The translations under genes were made by a program, and so were the position numbers. The notes beneath the pieces are model-generated. The model was given only the letters and a program-made list of their open reading frames with translations, made no database searches and had not been told where the DNA came from. This document shows, in pieces, positions 51,950 to 61,361 of a stretch of 64,000 nt of DNA. The DNA comes from Peptoniphilus phoceensis (lineage in GTDB: Bacteria; Bacillota; Clostridia; Tissierellales; Peptoniphilaceae), in contig NZ_LN999809.1 in assembly GCF_001517665.2 (NCBI RefSeq), forward strand, positions 186,001 to 250,000, given 5' to 3'. Numbering within the stretch: the first letter of the stretch is position 1; every line of letters begins with the position of its first letter.

Positions 51950-53297
51950 TAAGTGCGGATACATTTCCCATGGATATTTTGGGAAATGTCCAAACTGTAA
52001 TTCTTGGAATACTTTAGAAGAAAAAGAAGAGGATACTTCTAGTAGTTCTCCTTCAAAAAGTAAAAAAATAAAAAAAGATGCTCAAAAATTAAAAGCTGTT
52101 GCAGTTTCTTCCGATGAAAGAATTAAGACAAGCATAGAAGAATTTAACAGGGTCATGGGCGGAGGAATCGTTCGCGATTCTGTTAGCATTTTAACTGCAA
52201 AACCTGGGTCAGGTAAGTCAACTCTTCTTATGCAAGTTGCCAATGATATTGCAAACAAAGGCATGAGAGTACTTTACGCATCTGGAGAAGAATCTGAAAC
52301 TCAAATTAAGATGAGAGCTGAGAGAATTCTCAATAAATTATCAGATAATATTTGGGTCTACTCAGTCACTTCCCTTAATTCGGTTTTGGATCAGATAGAA
52401 AAAATCGATCCTCAACTTATAATTATTGATTCCATCCAAACTTTTACTCTTGATGAATTTTCTCAAAGACCTGGAACGCCAACTCAAACCATGGAGTGTG
52501 CTTACAAGATGACTGAAGTTGCAAAGGATTTGGAAAAACCTCGTATGGTTTTCTTAGTAGGTCAAATGACTAAGCAAGATGAACTTGCTGGTGTGAGAAG
52601 TCTTGAACATTTAGTTGATACAGTTTTACTAATTGAAGGAGATTCTTCAGAGGATTTGAGATCTCTTATGACAACAAAAAATAGGTATGGTTCAACAGGA
52701 GAAATTGGTTTTTTCTCAATGACAGAAAGAGGAATGATTTCAATAGATAATCCTTCTGAATATTTTATGACAAAAAGATCTATTTCAGAACAAGTTGCAG
52801 GATCTTCTCTTTCAGTTATAAGAGAAGGAACAAGACCAATAATTCTTGAAACAGAAGCCCTTGCATCAAAATCATTTTTGCCATATCCTTCAAGGATTTC
52901 TGAATCCGTGAGAAGAGAACATTTAAATACCTTAGTTTCCATTTTGGAAGAGCGAGCAGGAATAACTTTTTTAGATAAAAATATTGTTGTAAAATCTACT
53001 GGAGGTATTAAAGTTAAGGAACAAGCATCAAACTTATCAGTTATGGTTTCAATTGTTTCTTCAACCTTAAATCAAGCCGTTGAAGCAAATTCCGTTTTTA
53101 TTGCTGATGTTGGTCTAACAGGAGAATTAAAAAATGTTCCAAGTTTAGATACAAGACTAAGAGAAGCTGAAAGAATGGGTTTTAAAAAGGCCTATGTGTC
53201 GAAATATTCTAGTGTAAAAGAAGAAAATTATAAGGAACTTCAAGTTATAAAAATGTCAAATATTTCTGAAGTGCTTAATAAATTATTTGATATTTAA
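51921..53297 (+). CDS. radA: DNA repair protein RadA (Sms)
   Basis: RecA-like ATPase and branch-migration helicase acting in recombination. 458 residues: N-terminal zinc finger (CNKCGYISHGYFGKCPNC), Walker A AKPGSGKST (usually GDPGIGKST), RadA-specific KNRYGSTGEIGFFSM, and a Lon-protease-like C-terminal domain (DVGLTGELKNVPSLDTRLREAERMGFKKAYV). It overlaps the 3' end of clpC by 29 nt, as in many Firmicutes. Confidence 0.95.
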   Translation: MKKKIVYQCNKCGYISHGYFGKCPNCNSWNTLEEKEEDTSSSSPSKSKKIKKDAQKLKAVAVSSDERIKTSIEEFNRVMGGGIVRDSVSILTAKPGSGKSTLLMQVANDIANKGMRVLYASGEESETQIKMRAERILNKLSDNIWVYSVTSLNSVLDQIEKIDPQLIIIDSIQTFTLDEFSQRPGTPTQTMECAYKMTEVAKDLEKPRMVFLVGQMTKQDELAGVRSLEHLVDTVLLIEGDSSEDLRSLMTTKNRYGSTGEIGFFSMTERGMISIDNPSEYFMTKRSISEQVAGSSLSVIREGTRPIILETEALASKSFLPYPSRISESVRREHLNTLVSILEERAGITFLDKNIVVKSTGGIKVKEQASNLSVMVSIVSSTLNQAVEANSVFIADVGLTGELKNVPSLDTRLREAERMGFKKAYVSKYSSVKEENYKELQVIKMSNISEVLNKLFDI

Positions 53298-53318
53298 AAT
53301 TTAATAAAAGAGACAATA

Positions 53319-53359
53319 AAAAAAACTCTTTTTACTAATTGCAGTAAGAAGAGTTTTTT
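53319..53359. terminator. Bidirectional terminator between radA and brnQ
   Basis: A/T-flanked stem AAAAACTCTT(T)TTACT / AGTAA(G)AAGAGTTTTT around AATTGC, with T runs on both strands. It serves the convergent radA and brnQ genes. Confidence 0.87.
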
Positions 53360-53379
53360 GTGATTTAAAAATAATTATT

Positions 53380-54687
53380 TTAAGCTACTTTTTTATTTTG
53401 TGCGCTTGAAATTATCATAGCAATAACAAGACTAAGAAGCATTGGAACAACCCATCCAAGTCCAAATTCAGTAAGTGGAAGTTTTGTCAAAATATCTCCA
53501 AATCCACCAAGTAGATTTTTGCCTTGCAATACAAATAAAAATCCAAATATAAGTGAAACAATTGGAGGAACTTTAAAAACTAAGTCGTCCTTAATTTTTT
53601 CGTTAAATAGTCCTAAAATGACAATTGTCATTGCACATGGATAGATAATTTCAAGGATTGGTGCAGAAATTTTTATGATTTGTGTAACACCAAGCATTGA
53701 TATTAAACATGAAACTATTGAACATATAACAACAACTCTTTCGTAGGAAATTTTGTTAAAAGTTAAGTCGTTAAAGAAGTTACCTGTAGCAGAAATTAAT
53801 CCAATTGCTGTTGTAAGACAAGCAAGAGCAGTTATAATACCTAAGATATAAACACCTACTCCACCTAAAACTCTATTTGTTATGTCAACAAGAAGAAGAG
53901 TGGAATCAGTATCTTGATTATAAACTCCTAGTCCAGAAGTTTGGGCTCCTAGATATAATAAACCACCATAAATTAAAGCTAAGAAAATTACTGCTATGAC
54001 ACTTGACATAATAGTAGCCTTTATTTCAAGAGCCTTTGAAGAATAATTTCTAGTTTTAACTGCATTAATAACAACAAGTGCGAACATACATCCTGCAATA
54101 GCATCCATTGTTTGGTATCCATCTGTAATACCTTTTTTTAGAACATTGTCAATCATTGTTGTGTCTGCTATTTCTCCAATAGGACTGACAATACCCTTGA
54201 TAATTAAAACTGTCATACAGATTAAAAGTGATGGAGTAAGGAACTTGCCGACAATATCGACTACCTTACTTGGTCTAATACTCAATAAACAAGCAATTAC
54301 GAAGAAAATTACTGAAAATAAGTATCTATTAAATGATTCACCAAAAATTGGCAATATAGCTATTTCATAAGTAGTAGCTGCAGTTCTTGGTGTAGCTAAG
54401 AAAGGTCCAATACATAAAATAATTGCTGTTGAAATTATAATTGCAAAAGTCTTATTGATCCTAGTTGCTAAAACATTTAAGTTACCATCGTATTTGGATA
54501 GGGCAATAATTGCCAGTAGGCCTAAACCTGCGTCTGTAATTGTAAAGCCTAAAAATCCAATCCACCATTGGTGCCCCGACAATAAACCTAAGTAAGGGGG
54601 AAAGATTAGGTTTCCAGCTCCAAAAAACATTGCAAATAGTGCGAAGCCGATAATAAATAAATCTTTCATCCGAATTTCTTTGTTCAT
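53380..54687 (-). CDS. brnQ: Branched-chain amino acid transport system II carrier protein
   Basis: Cation-coupled uptake of Leu, Ile and Val. A 435-residue protein with about 12 membrane helices; hallmarks are the N-terminal FALFAMFFGAGNLIFPPYLG and GPFLATPRTAATTYEIA, TDGYQTMDAIAGCMFA. The longest ORF starts at 54702 but that extension contains the SD GGAGG; ATG 54687 (MNKEIRMKDLF) lies 8 nt after it. Divergent from folC. No T-box is visible in the short upstream region. Confidence 0.94.
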   Translation of the reverse strand: MNKEIRMKDLFIIGFALFAMFFGAGNLIFPPYLGLLSGHQWWIGFLGFTITDAGLGLLAIIALSKYDGNLNVLATRINKTFAIIISTAIILCIGPFLATPRTAATTYEIAILPIFGESFNRYLFSVIFFVIACLLSIRPSKVVDIVGKFLTPSLLICMTVLIIKGIVSPIGEIADTTMIDNVLKKGITDGYQTMDAIAGCMFALVVINAVKTRNYSSKALEIKATIMSSVIAVIFLALIYGGLLYLGAQTSGLGVYNQDTDSTLLLVDITNRVLGGVGVYILGIITALACLTTAIGLISATGNFFNDLTFNKISYERVVVICSIVSCLISMLGVTQIIKISAPILEIIYPCAMTIVILGLFNEKIKDDLVFKVPPIVSLIFGFLFVLQGKNLLGGFGDILTKLPLTEFGLGWVVPMLLSLVIAMIISSAQNKKVA

Positions 54688-54755
54688 CTTTTCTACCTCC
54701 ATAAATATATTTTTCTTATTCTATCACATTGGAAGAGAATTTGGTACATAAAATA

Positions 54756-54784
54756 TTGATTAAGGATAAAAATTTTGATAATAT
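54756..54784 (+). promoter_or_regulatory. Promoter of folC
   Basis: TTGATT (54756-54761), 17-bp spacer, TAATAT (54779-54784), 25 nt before the chosen folC start. Confidence 0.6.
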
Positions 54785-54809
54785 CACTTATATTGAAAGG
54801 AAGTTTTAT

Positions 54810-56087
54810 ATGAATTACAAAAATGCAGTCTCTTGGCTTGAAAATAGAAACATACCTCTGGGAGAATTTACTACAGATAATATTAAGGCTCTATTAGATA
54901 TTTTTGATAGACCTCAAGATAAATTAAAAATAATTCACATTACAGGAACTAATGGGAAGGGTTCAGTTGCAAGTTTTATTGCAAATGCCCTTATTGAAAA
55001 TAATTATTCTGTTGGCAAATTTACATCTCCCTATATAACAAATATTCGTGAAGAAATAGAAGTAAATAGAAAAGAAATTTCTGAAGAAGATTTTGCCAAT
55101 ATAGCGAGTGAGGTTAGATCTAAAGTAGAAGAACTTGACGAGAAGAAGATTTTTGTCAGTGGTTTTGAGATTTTGACAGCTATATCCTATATTTATTTTT
55201 CTAGAAAAAAATTAGATTTTGCAGTAATGGAAGTTGGAATGGGTGGAAGAGTTGATGCTACAAATGTAATGGAAAAATCTATTCCAGTATTCTGCCATAT
55301 TGCCCTAGATCATGCAAATATTTTGGGAGATACTTTAGAAAAAATTGCTCGTGAAAAGGGAGGAATTATAAAAGAAAATTCTACTGTATTTTCTTATCCT
55401 CAAAATGAAGAAGCAAGACAAGAACTTAAAAAAATATCTAAAGAAAAATCTTCAAGCTTTAATGAATTTTTCCTAGATGAAGTTAGATTAATAAGTTCAG
55501 ATGAATTTGGCAATAAGTTTGATTTTAGAAATCATAAAAATGTAGAAATTTCTCTTATTGGAGAACATCAAGCCCTAAATGCTTCTCTAGTTCTTATGGT
55601 CTTAGACTCTTTAAAAGAAGAATATAAATTAGATGAAGAAAAGATAAAACTTGGATTTAAAAAGGCAGTAAATATTGGAAGGACTGAATGTTTATCAAGA
55701 AATCCACTTGTTCTTGTAGATGGTTCTCACAATTTAGATTCAATAGAAAAAATAAAAAAAAGTGTAAAGAAATTTAAATATAAGAATTTAATTTTGGGAT
55801 TTAGTCTTTTAAAAGATAAGGATCACTCAAATATTTTGAAAAAAATAGAAAAAATTGCTGATAAAATTGTTTTGACAGAAATAGATAATGAAAGATTTAC
55901 AGATTTAGATTCTCTTGAAAGGGAATTTAAAAGTTTTTCAAATAAGGAAATTTATGCTATAAGAAACCGACAAGAAGCAGTGGAAAAAACTTTAGCTCTT
56001 GCAGAAGATGGCGATATGATTCTTTGGTGTGGATCCTTATATCTTATAAAGGATATAAGAAAAATTTTATTAGAAAAATTAAGCTAA
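54810..56087 (+). CDS. folC: Folylpolyglutamate synthase / dihydrofolate synthase
   Basis: ATP-dependent ligase that adds glutamate to folates (and possibly to dihydropteroate). With ATG 54810 the protein has 425 residues and begins MNYKNAVSWLENR, the normal start of the family; the longer ORF from 54729 would cross the promoter and has no SD, whereas AAAGGA lies 8 nt before 54810. Mur-ligase motifs: HITGTNGKGSVASFI (P loop), FTSPYITNIREEI, MEVGMGGRVDATNV, and LVDGSHNLDSI. Confidence 0.94.
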   Translation: MNYKNAVSWLENRNIPLGEFTTDNIKALLDIFDRPQDKLKIIHITGTNGKGSVASFIANALIENNYSVGKFTSPYITNIREEIEVNRKEISEEDFANIASEVRSKVEELDEKKIFVSGFEILTAISYIYFSRKKLDFAVMEVGMGGRVDATNVMEKSIPVFCHIALDHANILGDTLEKIAREKGGIIKENSTVFSYPQNEEARQELKKISKEKSSSFNEFFLDEVRLISSDEFGNKFDFRNHKNVEISLIGEHQALNASLVLMVLDSLKEEYKLDEEKIKLGFKKAVNIGRTECLSRNPLVLVDGSHNLDSIEKIKKSVKKFKYKNLILGFSLLKDKDHSNILKKIEKIADKIVLTEIDNERFTDLDSLEREFKSFSNKEIYAIRNRQEAVEKTLALAEDGDMILWCGSLYLIKDIRKILLEKLS

Positions 56088-56092
56088 AAAAT

Positions 56093-56181
56093 TACCCCTA
56101 AAAATTTGATGTGATTCCATAAAGTTGAACTTAGAAAGTAACTTTTGGAAGTCAGCACAATTTTCAGGGGTTTTCTTTTTT
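56093..56181 (+). terminator. Long structured 3' element of folC ending in a T tract
   Basis: ACCCCT-a-AAAATT (56094-56106) can pair with AATTTT-c-AGGGGT (56159-56171), enclosing about 50 nt with further short complementary segments (AAAGTT/AACTTT), then TTTCTTTTTT. It acts as a terminator, but the enclosed region is larger than needed. Confidence 0.6.
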
Positions 56182-56245
56182 AGACACAATTTGTTTTATT
56201 ATGTAAAAATCTACATAAAAAAAGGATCTTATCTAAGACCCTTAA

Positions 56246-56437
56246 TTATATAGCTCTTTCGACTTTACCAGATCTTAAACATCTAGTACATACGTTGATT
56301 CTTTTTGTTGATCCATTAACTACAGCCTTAACTCTTCTAATGTTAGGAGACCAGCTTCTGTTAGAACGAGAGTGAGAGAAAGAAATTTTATTTCCGAATG
56401 ATTTTTCTTTTCCACATATATCACATCTTTTAGCCAT
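56246..56437 (-). CDS. rpmB: 50S ribosomal protein L28
   Basis: A 63-residue basic ribosomal protein. MAKRCDICGKEKSFGNKISFSHSRSNRSWSPNIRRVK carries the CxxC N terminus of the zinc-binding L28 form, with a second pair in NVCTRCLRSGKV. SD AAGGAGG before the ATG. Single gene, divergent from the asp23-fakA operon, as in many Firmicutes. Confidence 0.97.
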   Translation of the reverse strand: MAKRCDICGKEKSFGNKISFSHSRSNRSWSPNIRRVKAVVNGSTKRINVCTRCLRSGKVERAI

Positions 56438-56469
56438 AACGCACCTCCTTTAGTTATTAAGCAGACAAT

Positions 56470-56498
56470 ATTTTATCAAAAAATGCTGCTAAGTGCAA
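56470..56498 (-). promoter_or_regulatory. Promoter of rpmB
   Basis: On the minus strand TTGCAC (56498-56493), 17-bp spacer, TAAAAT (56475-56470), about 33 nt before the start. Confidence 0.75.
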
Positions 56499-56530
56499 AT
56501 AATTTTTTCAATATGTACTTATTTTACACT

Positions 56531-56595
56531 AAATTCTAATTTTTTACAAAGGATATTTTGAAATTCTGTTAATATATTGTAAATTCTGTTATAAT
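56531..56595 (+). promoter_or_regulatory. asp23 promoter with phased direct repeats
   Basis: TATAAT (56590-56595) with an extended TGt is the -10; the -35 position is weak (TGTTAA). AAATTCTGTTA occurs exactly twice, at 56561-56571 and 56581-56591, the second overlapping the -10, and AAATTCT a third time at 56531. Spacings of 30 and 20 bp keep them on one helix face. Confidence 0.6.
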
Positions 56596-56618
56596 GGACT
56601 AGATAAGGAGGTGCCCTC

Positions 56619-56972
56619 ATGCCGGCAATTATAAATAGAGAACTTGGAAATATTGTAATAGAAGATAGCGTACTTGCAAACATAGCTGGTATTTCAGCCA
56701 TGGAAAGCTACGGAATTGTTGGAATGGCATCAAAAAATGCCGCAGATGGAATTTTTGAACTTTTAAGATTTGAAAATCTATCAAAGGGAATTGTTGTAAA
56801 CACTAACGAAAATGAAATTAATATTGAACTTCATGTTATTTTAGAATATGGAGTAAAAATTTCTACTGTTGGTGAAAATATTATAGAAAGAGTTAAGTTT
56901 AATGTTGAGAATTTGACAGGACTTGAAGTAGATAATATTGAAGTCTTGGTAGAAGGTATTAGACTTAAATAG
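56619..56972 (+). CDS. Asp23/Gls24 family envelope stress protein (YloU-like)
   Basis: A 117-residue cytoplasmic Asp23/Gls24-domain protein, linked to envelope homeostasis in Firmicutes. NRELGNIVIEDSVLANIAGISAMESYGIVGMA is typical of the YloU branch, always encoded before the DAK/FakA gene. SD AAGGAGG. It is first in a two-gene operon with fakA (13-nt gap). Confidence 0.93.
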   Translation: MPAIINRELGNIVIEDSVLANIAGISAMESYGIVGMASKNAADGIFELLRFENLSKGIVVNTNENEINIELHVILEYGVKISTVGENIIERVKFNVENLTGLEVDNIEVLVEGIRLK

Positions 56973-56985
56973 TGGAGGTAAGATT

Positions 56986-58650
56986 TTGGAAATAAATAAA
57001 ATTAATGGTCCCTTATTAAAAGATATTTTTAAGGGGGCTGTAAATTATCTAATATCCATGAAGGAGGAGGTCAACGCCCTTAATGTGTTTCCTGTTCCAG
57101 ATGGAGATACAGGAACTAACATGAGCCTTACATCAAAATCTGCCTTAAAACAAATAGATAGTTTAGAAGGGGATTTTACTGTAGCTGATGTATCTGCAGC
57201 TGCTGCTCGTGGTGCTCTAATGGGAGCAAGGGGAAACAGTGGAGTTATTCTTTCACAACTTTTAAGAGGATTTTCTGAGGGGCTTGAAGGAATTGACGAA
57301 GCAGACACAGCTGCTATTGCTCATGCTTTTAAAAAAGCAAGTGAAACAACTTATAAAGCTGTCATGAAACCAATTGAAGGTACTATTCTTACAGTTGGTA
57401 GAGAAACAGCTGATTTTGCCATTAGACATTATAAAAAAAGTGAAAAACCTATTGAATTCTTGGAAGATGTAATTCTTGAGGCAAATAAATCTCTTGATAA
57501 CACTCCAAATCAACTTAAAGTTTTAAAAGAAGCTGGTGTAGTTGATGCTGGTGGTAAGGGTCTTGTGGTTTTACTTGAAGGTTCTCTTAAAGTATTAAAG
57601 GGCGAAGATATAGCTGATCAAAGTGAAGACGAAACTTTAAAGAAAAAAGCTCAAAAAGAAGTGCAATTTACTGAAGCAGATACTTCATTAAAATTTGGTT
57701 ATTGTACTGAATTTATTATAAATACTGACTATGAAGATATTGACTCTTTTAGAGAAAAAATTGCACCACTAGGCGATTGCCTTTTAGTTGTTGGTGGTGG
57801 CGGAAGTCATTTAATAAAGGTTCACGTTCATACTAATGATCCAGGAATTGTTCTTCAACACGCTTGTGAACTTGGTCTTCTTCAAGATATTAAAATTGAC
57901 AATATGAGATACCAACACAGAGAAGTTCTTTTCGATGACAGTGAAGTCGCTGAAGCTAAAAAAAGAGAAGAAGAGGAAGAAACTATTGAAGAAAAAGATT
58001 ATTCCTTTATTACTGTTTCCATGGGAGATGGAATGACAGAAACTTTTAAATCTCTAGGTGTTGATTATGTTGTTGCAGGTGGACAAACTATGAATCCATC
58101 TACAGAAGATCTTCTAAAGGGTGTAGAAAAAGTTGGCGGAAAGGTAATTTATCTTATCCCTAATAACAGCAATATAATTTTATCTGCAGAACAAGCAAGA
58201 GATATTTCTGATAGAGAAATAATTGTAATTCCATCAAAATCTGTTCCACAAGGTATAGCTGCTATGCTTGCCTTTAACGAAGAAGCTACAAAAGAAGAAA
58301 ACAAAGAAAACATGATAGAAGCTTTAGAAAGTGTCACTGATGCGTCTGTAACATATGCAGTTAGAGATACAACAATTGGTGGAAAGGAAATTCACAAGGA
58401 CGATATAATAGGTATTGCTTCTAAAGATATTATTTCGAGCGGTAAAACTATTTTTGATGTAGTAACTGAAACTGTTGAAAAATTAATGAATGATGATATT
58501 TCTCTTGTAACACTTTTCTATGGAGAAGATGTAAAAGAAGAAGATGCAGAAAAAGTTCGTGAAACATTAGAAGAAAAATATCCAGACATTGATATTGATG
58601 TAATAGAAGGAGATCAACCTATTTATTATTACATCATTTCCCTAGAATAA
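56986..58650 (+). CDS. DAK2-domain fatty acid kinase FakA-like (YloV)
   Basis: ATP-binding subunit of a fatty-acid kinase (in Staphylococcus FakA phosphorylates fatty acid held by FakB/DegV proteins). 554 residues: DhaL/DAK2 domain with NVFPVPDGDTGTNMSLTSKSA and ARGNSGVILSQLLRG (Asp ligands of Mg-ATP), a middle domain with HVHTNDPG, and a DegV-like C-terminal domain. TTG start at 56986 with the SD GGAGGT. A FakB-like partner is encoded at 30222. 'DAK2 phosphatase' annotations of this family are superseded by this role, although activity here is inferred. Confidence 0.9.
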   Translation: MEINKINGPLLKDIFKGAVNYLISMKEEVNALNVFPVPDGDTGTNMSLTSKSALKQIDSLEGDFTVADVSAAAARGALMGARGNSGVILSQLLRGFSEGLEGIDEADTAAIAHAFKKASETTYKAVMKPIEGTILTVGRETADFAIRHYKKSEKPIEFLEDVILEANKSLDNTPNQLKVLKEAGVVDAGGKGLVVLLEGSLKVLKGEDIADQSEDETLKKKAQKEVQFTEADTSLKFGYCTEFIINTDYEDIDSFREKIAPLGDCLLVVGGGGSHLIKVHVHTNDPGIVLQHACELGLLQDIKIDNMRYQHREVLFDDSEVAEAKKREEEEETIEEKDYSFITVSMGDGMTETFKSLGVDYVVAGGQTMNPSTEDLLKGVEKVGGKVIYLIPNNSNIILSAEQARDISDREIIVIPSKSVPQGIAAMLAFNEEATKEENKENMIEALESVTDASVTYAVRDTTIGGKEIHKDDIIGIASKDIISSGKTIFDVVTETVEKLMNDDISLVTLFYGEDVKEEDAEKVRETLEEKYPDIDIDVIEGDQPIYYYIISLE

Positions 58651-58665
58651 ATTTTAAATCATTAA

Positions 58666-58696
58666 AGGAGCCCGAAGTTTTGCTTTGGGCTTTTCT
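58666..58696 (+). terminator. Terminator of asp23-fakA
   Basis: GCCCGAAG, loop TTTTG, CTTTGGGC (one G-T pair) then TTTTCT. Confidence 0.88.
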
Positions 58697-58710
58697 AATA
58701 GGAGATAAAT

Positions 58711-60741
58711 ATGAAGTTAAGTGATTCTATAAAAACTTTAAAACAAATTGGACCTAAGAGGGCAGAATTATTTCACAAACTTGGAATTTATACTGTCTAT
58801 GATCTTTTACATTTTTATCCAAGAAGATATGAAGATTCCTCAAAGATAATAAAACTTTCAGAAGCAAAAATTGGAGAAAAAAGTACTTTTAAAGTTAGAA
58901 TTATTTCTAAACTTCAAAATAGGAGGATAAGAAAGGGACTTAGCTTAACTAGTTTTCTTGCTGAAGATGAAACTGGTCAGGTAGAGTTATCCTTTTTTAA
59001 TGCCTATTATTTAAATTCTCAAATTATTATTGGAAATAGCTATCTAGTTTATGGAAAAGTTGATTACTTTAGGGGCAGGGTGAGCTTGTCAAGTCCTGAA
59101 ATTGAAAGAATAGATAAATTAAAAAAACTGGGCAAAATTTCTCCTATTTATGGATTAACAGAAGGCTTGAATAATTTTGTTTTTGAAAAAGTTATTAATC
59201 AAGTTATTGACAAAAACTTGTTTAGAGAAAATTTGCCAAAAGAGATTTTAGAAAAATACTCTTTCATTGGTAAAAATGAAGCTATAAAAAGCATTCATTA
59301 TCCAAGCAGTAGAAAAAATTACATACAAGCAAGGCAAAGATTAATTTATGAAGAATTATTTTTGTTTGAGCTTTCCATTTTAAAAAATAAAATACAAAAT
59401 GAAAGGCGAGATGCCATAAAATTTGAAATAAAAGATGAAATTTATGAATTTATAGAAAATCTTCCCTTTAAACTCACTGAAGGACAAAGTTCTGTTTTAG
59501 ATGAAATTTTTGAAGATATGAAAAAGGGAAAGGCTATAAATAGACTCATTCAAGGTGATGTTGGAAGTGGAAAGACAATTATTGCAATTGTTCTTATGTA
59601 TCTTTCCTATTTAAATGGATATCAATCATCTATAATGGCACCAACAGAAATCCTCGCCAAACAACATTTTGAATCCTTTGTGGAACTTTTAGAACCTCTT
59701 GGAGTAAAGATAGGACTTTTAATTGGCTCAACTACAAAGGCTGCAAAGAGAGATATTTTAGATAATTTGGAAATGGGTTCTATTGATATTTTAATTGGAA
59801 CTCATGCTCTAATAGAAGAAAATGTGGTTTTTAAAAAATTAGCAGTAAATGTTATTGACGAGCAGCATCGTTTTGGAGTTGTCCAAAGAAATATGCTTCA
59901 AAATAAAAATAAAGATGCAGCTACAATTGTTATGTCAGCTACACCTATCCCAAGGAGTTTGAGTTTAGTCCTTTATGCAGATTTAGATATTTCTGTAATA
60001 AAGACAATGCCTAAGGGAAGAAAAGCAATTAAGACAGTTGCCATAAATGAAAATATGCTTAATAAGGCCCTTGATTTTATAAAAAAGGAGCTAAAAAAAG
60101 GAAGACAAGCCTATGTAATCTGCTCACTAATTGAAGAAAATCAAGATTATGAAAACTTGCAGGCAGTTGAAAAAGTATTTGAAGAATTAAGTGAGTATTT
60201 TAGCGGATTTAATATTGGACTTCTTCATGGAAAAATGAAGGCTGATGAAAAAAATAAGATCATGGAAGATTTTGCAGAGAACAAAATAAATCTTTTGGTT
60301 TCTACAACTGTTGTTGAAGTTGGGGTAAATGTTCCAAATGCCAGTGTAATTATGATTTATAATGCAGAGAGATTTGGTTTATCAACTCTACATCAACTTC
60401 GTGGAAGAGTAGGAAGAGGAGATCAACAGTCCTACTGTATCTTGTATAATCTTTCTAAAAGTGAAATTTCATGGGAAAGAATGAAAATAATGACAGATTC
60501 AAATGATGGTTTTTATATTGCAAATAAGGATTTAGAACTTAGAGGTTTTGGAGATATTCTTGGAACAAGACAATCAGGAATGCCGAATTTAAGACTTGCA
60601 GATCCTTTTAGAGATGAAACTATTTTAAAATATGCAGCAGATGATGTTAGAAATATTTTAGAAGAAGATCCAAACTTAGAAGGGGAGAAATATTCTTATC
60701 TAAATAAAGAAATCGCTGAATTTTACTCTGATTTGAACTAA
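58711..60741 (+). CDS. recG: ATP-dependent DNA helicase RecG
   Basis: Branch-migration helicase that remodels stalled forks and Holliday junctions. 676 residues: N-terminal wedge/OB domain (IGPKRAELFHKLGIYTVYDLLHFYPRRYED), superfamily 2 motifs RLIQGDVGSGKTIIA (Walker A), IDEQHRFGVVQR (DEQH), SATPIPRSL and QLRGRVGRG. SD GGAG; the gene follows the fakA terminator directly. Confidence 0.96.
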   Translation: MKLSDSIKTLKQIGPKRAELFHKLGIYTVYDLLHFYPRRYEDSSKIIKLSEAKIGEKSTFKVRIISKLQNRRIRKGLSLTSFLAEDETGQVELSFFNAYYLNSQIIIGNSYLVYGKVDYFRGRVSLSSPEIERIDKLKKLGKISPIYGLTEGLNNFVFEKVINQVIDKNLFRENLPKEILEKYSFIGKNEAIKSIHYPSSRKNYIQARQRLIYEELFLFELSILKNKIQNERRDAIKFEIKDEIYEFIENLPFKLTEGQSSVLDEIFEDMKKGKAINRLIQGDVGSGKTIIAIVLMYLSYLNGYQSSIMAPTEILAKQHFESFVELLEPLGVKIGLLIGSTTKAAKRDILDNLEMGSIDILIGTHALIEENVVFKKLAVNVIDEQHRFGVVQRNMLQNKNKDAATIVMSATPIPRSLSLVLYADLDISVIKTMPKGRKAIKTVAINENMLNKALDFIKKELKKGRQAYVICSLIEENQDYENLQAVEKVFEELSEYFSGFNIGLLHGKMKADEKNKIMEDFAENKINLLVSTTVVEVGVNVPNASVIMIYNAERFGLSTLHQLRGRVGRGDQQSYCILYNLSKSEISWERMKIMTDSNDGFYIANKDLELRGFGDILGTRQSGMPNLRLADPFRDETILKYAADDVRNILEEDPNLEGEKYSYLNKEIAEFYSDLN

Positions 60742-60794
60742 CATCTTTCAATATATCCTTTCTTATGGTAAAATAAAACTAATTTGGAGGCTTT

Positions 60795-61361
60795 ATGAGA
60801 ATAATTGCAGGAAACAGAAGAGGGCTCAAATTAATAGCTCCTAAAGGACTAGACACAAGACCCACAGAAGATCGGGTTAAGGAATCGGTTTTTAATATCC
60901 TTGGTCAAAATTTTTTTGGAGATATAGTTTTGGATTTATTTTGTGGCAGTGGTGCCAATGGAATTGAATTTATATCTAGAGGTGCTGAAAAAGCATACTT
61001 TGTTGATAAGTCCAAGGAAGCTATAGTTTGTGTCAAAAAAAATCTTGATAAAGCAAAATTCTCTGATCAGGCTTTTGTTATAGAAGATCACTTAAATCAA
61101 GCTTTGAAAAATTTAGATGTAAAATTTGATTACATTTATATGGATCCACCCTTTGATAGACGTGATTTATATAAGAAAGCCTTTAAGCTAGTAAAAGAAT
61201 ATAAAATTCTAAAAGAAGATGGAAAATTAATTGTGGAGTATAATACTGATAAACCACTTTTAATTGGAGAAGGCTTTGTAGAATTAAAAAATAAAAAATA
61301 TGGAAATACTTCAATTTCTATATGTGGATGGGATGAAAATGAAAGCAATATATGCGGGTAG
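60795..61361 (+). CDS. rsmD: 16S rRNA (guanine966-N2)-methyltransferase RsmD
   Basis: SAM-dependent methyltransferase, 188 residues. MRIIAGNRRGLKL and PTEDRVKESVFNILG form the family N terminus; VLDLFCGSGANGIEFISRGA is the SAM-binding loop; YIYMDPPF is the catalytic N/DPPF motif. Overlaps coaD by 23 nt, a common arrangement. Confidence 0.94.
   Translation: MRIIAGNRRGLKLIAPKGLDTRPTEDRVKESVFNILGQNFFGDIVLDLFCGSGANGIEFISRGAEKAYFVDKSKEAIVCVKKNLDKAKFSDQAFVIEDHLNQALKNLDVKFDYIYMDPPFDRRDLYKKAFKLVKEYKILKEDGKLIVEYNTDKPLLIGEGFVELKNKKYGNTSISICGWDENESNICG

Noticed and set aside
54729-54809. Longer FolC reading from 54729
   Set aside because: It would run through the TTGATT/TAATAT promoter, has no SD, and adds residues absent from the family; ATG 54810 has AAAGGA at 8 nt.
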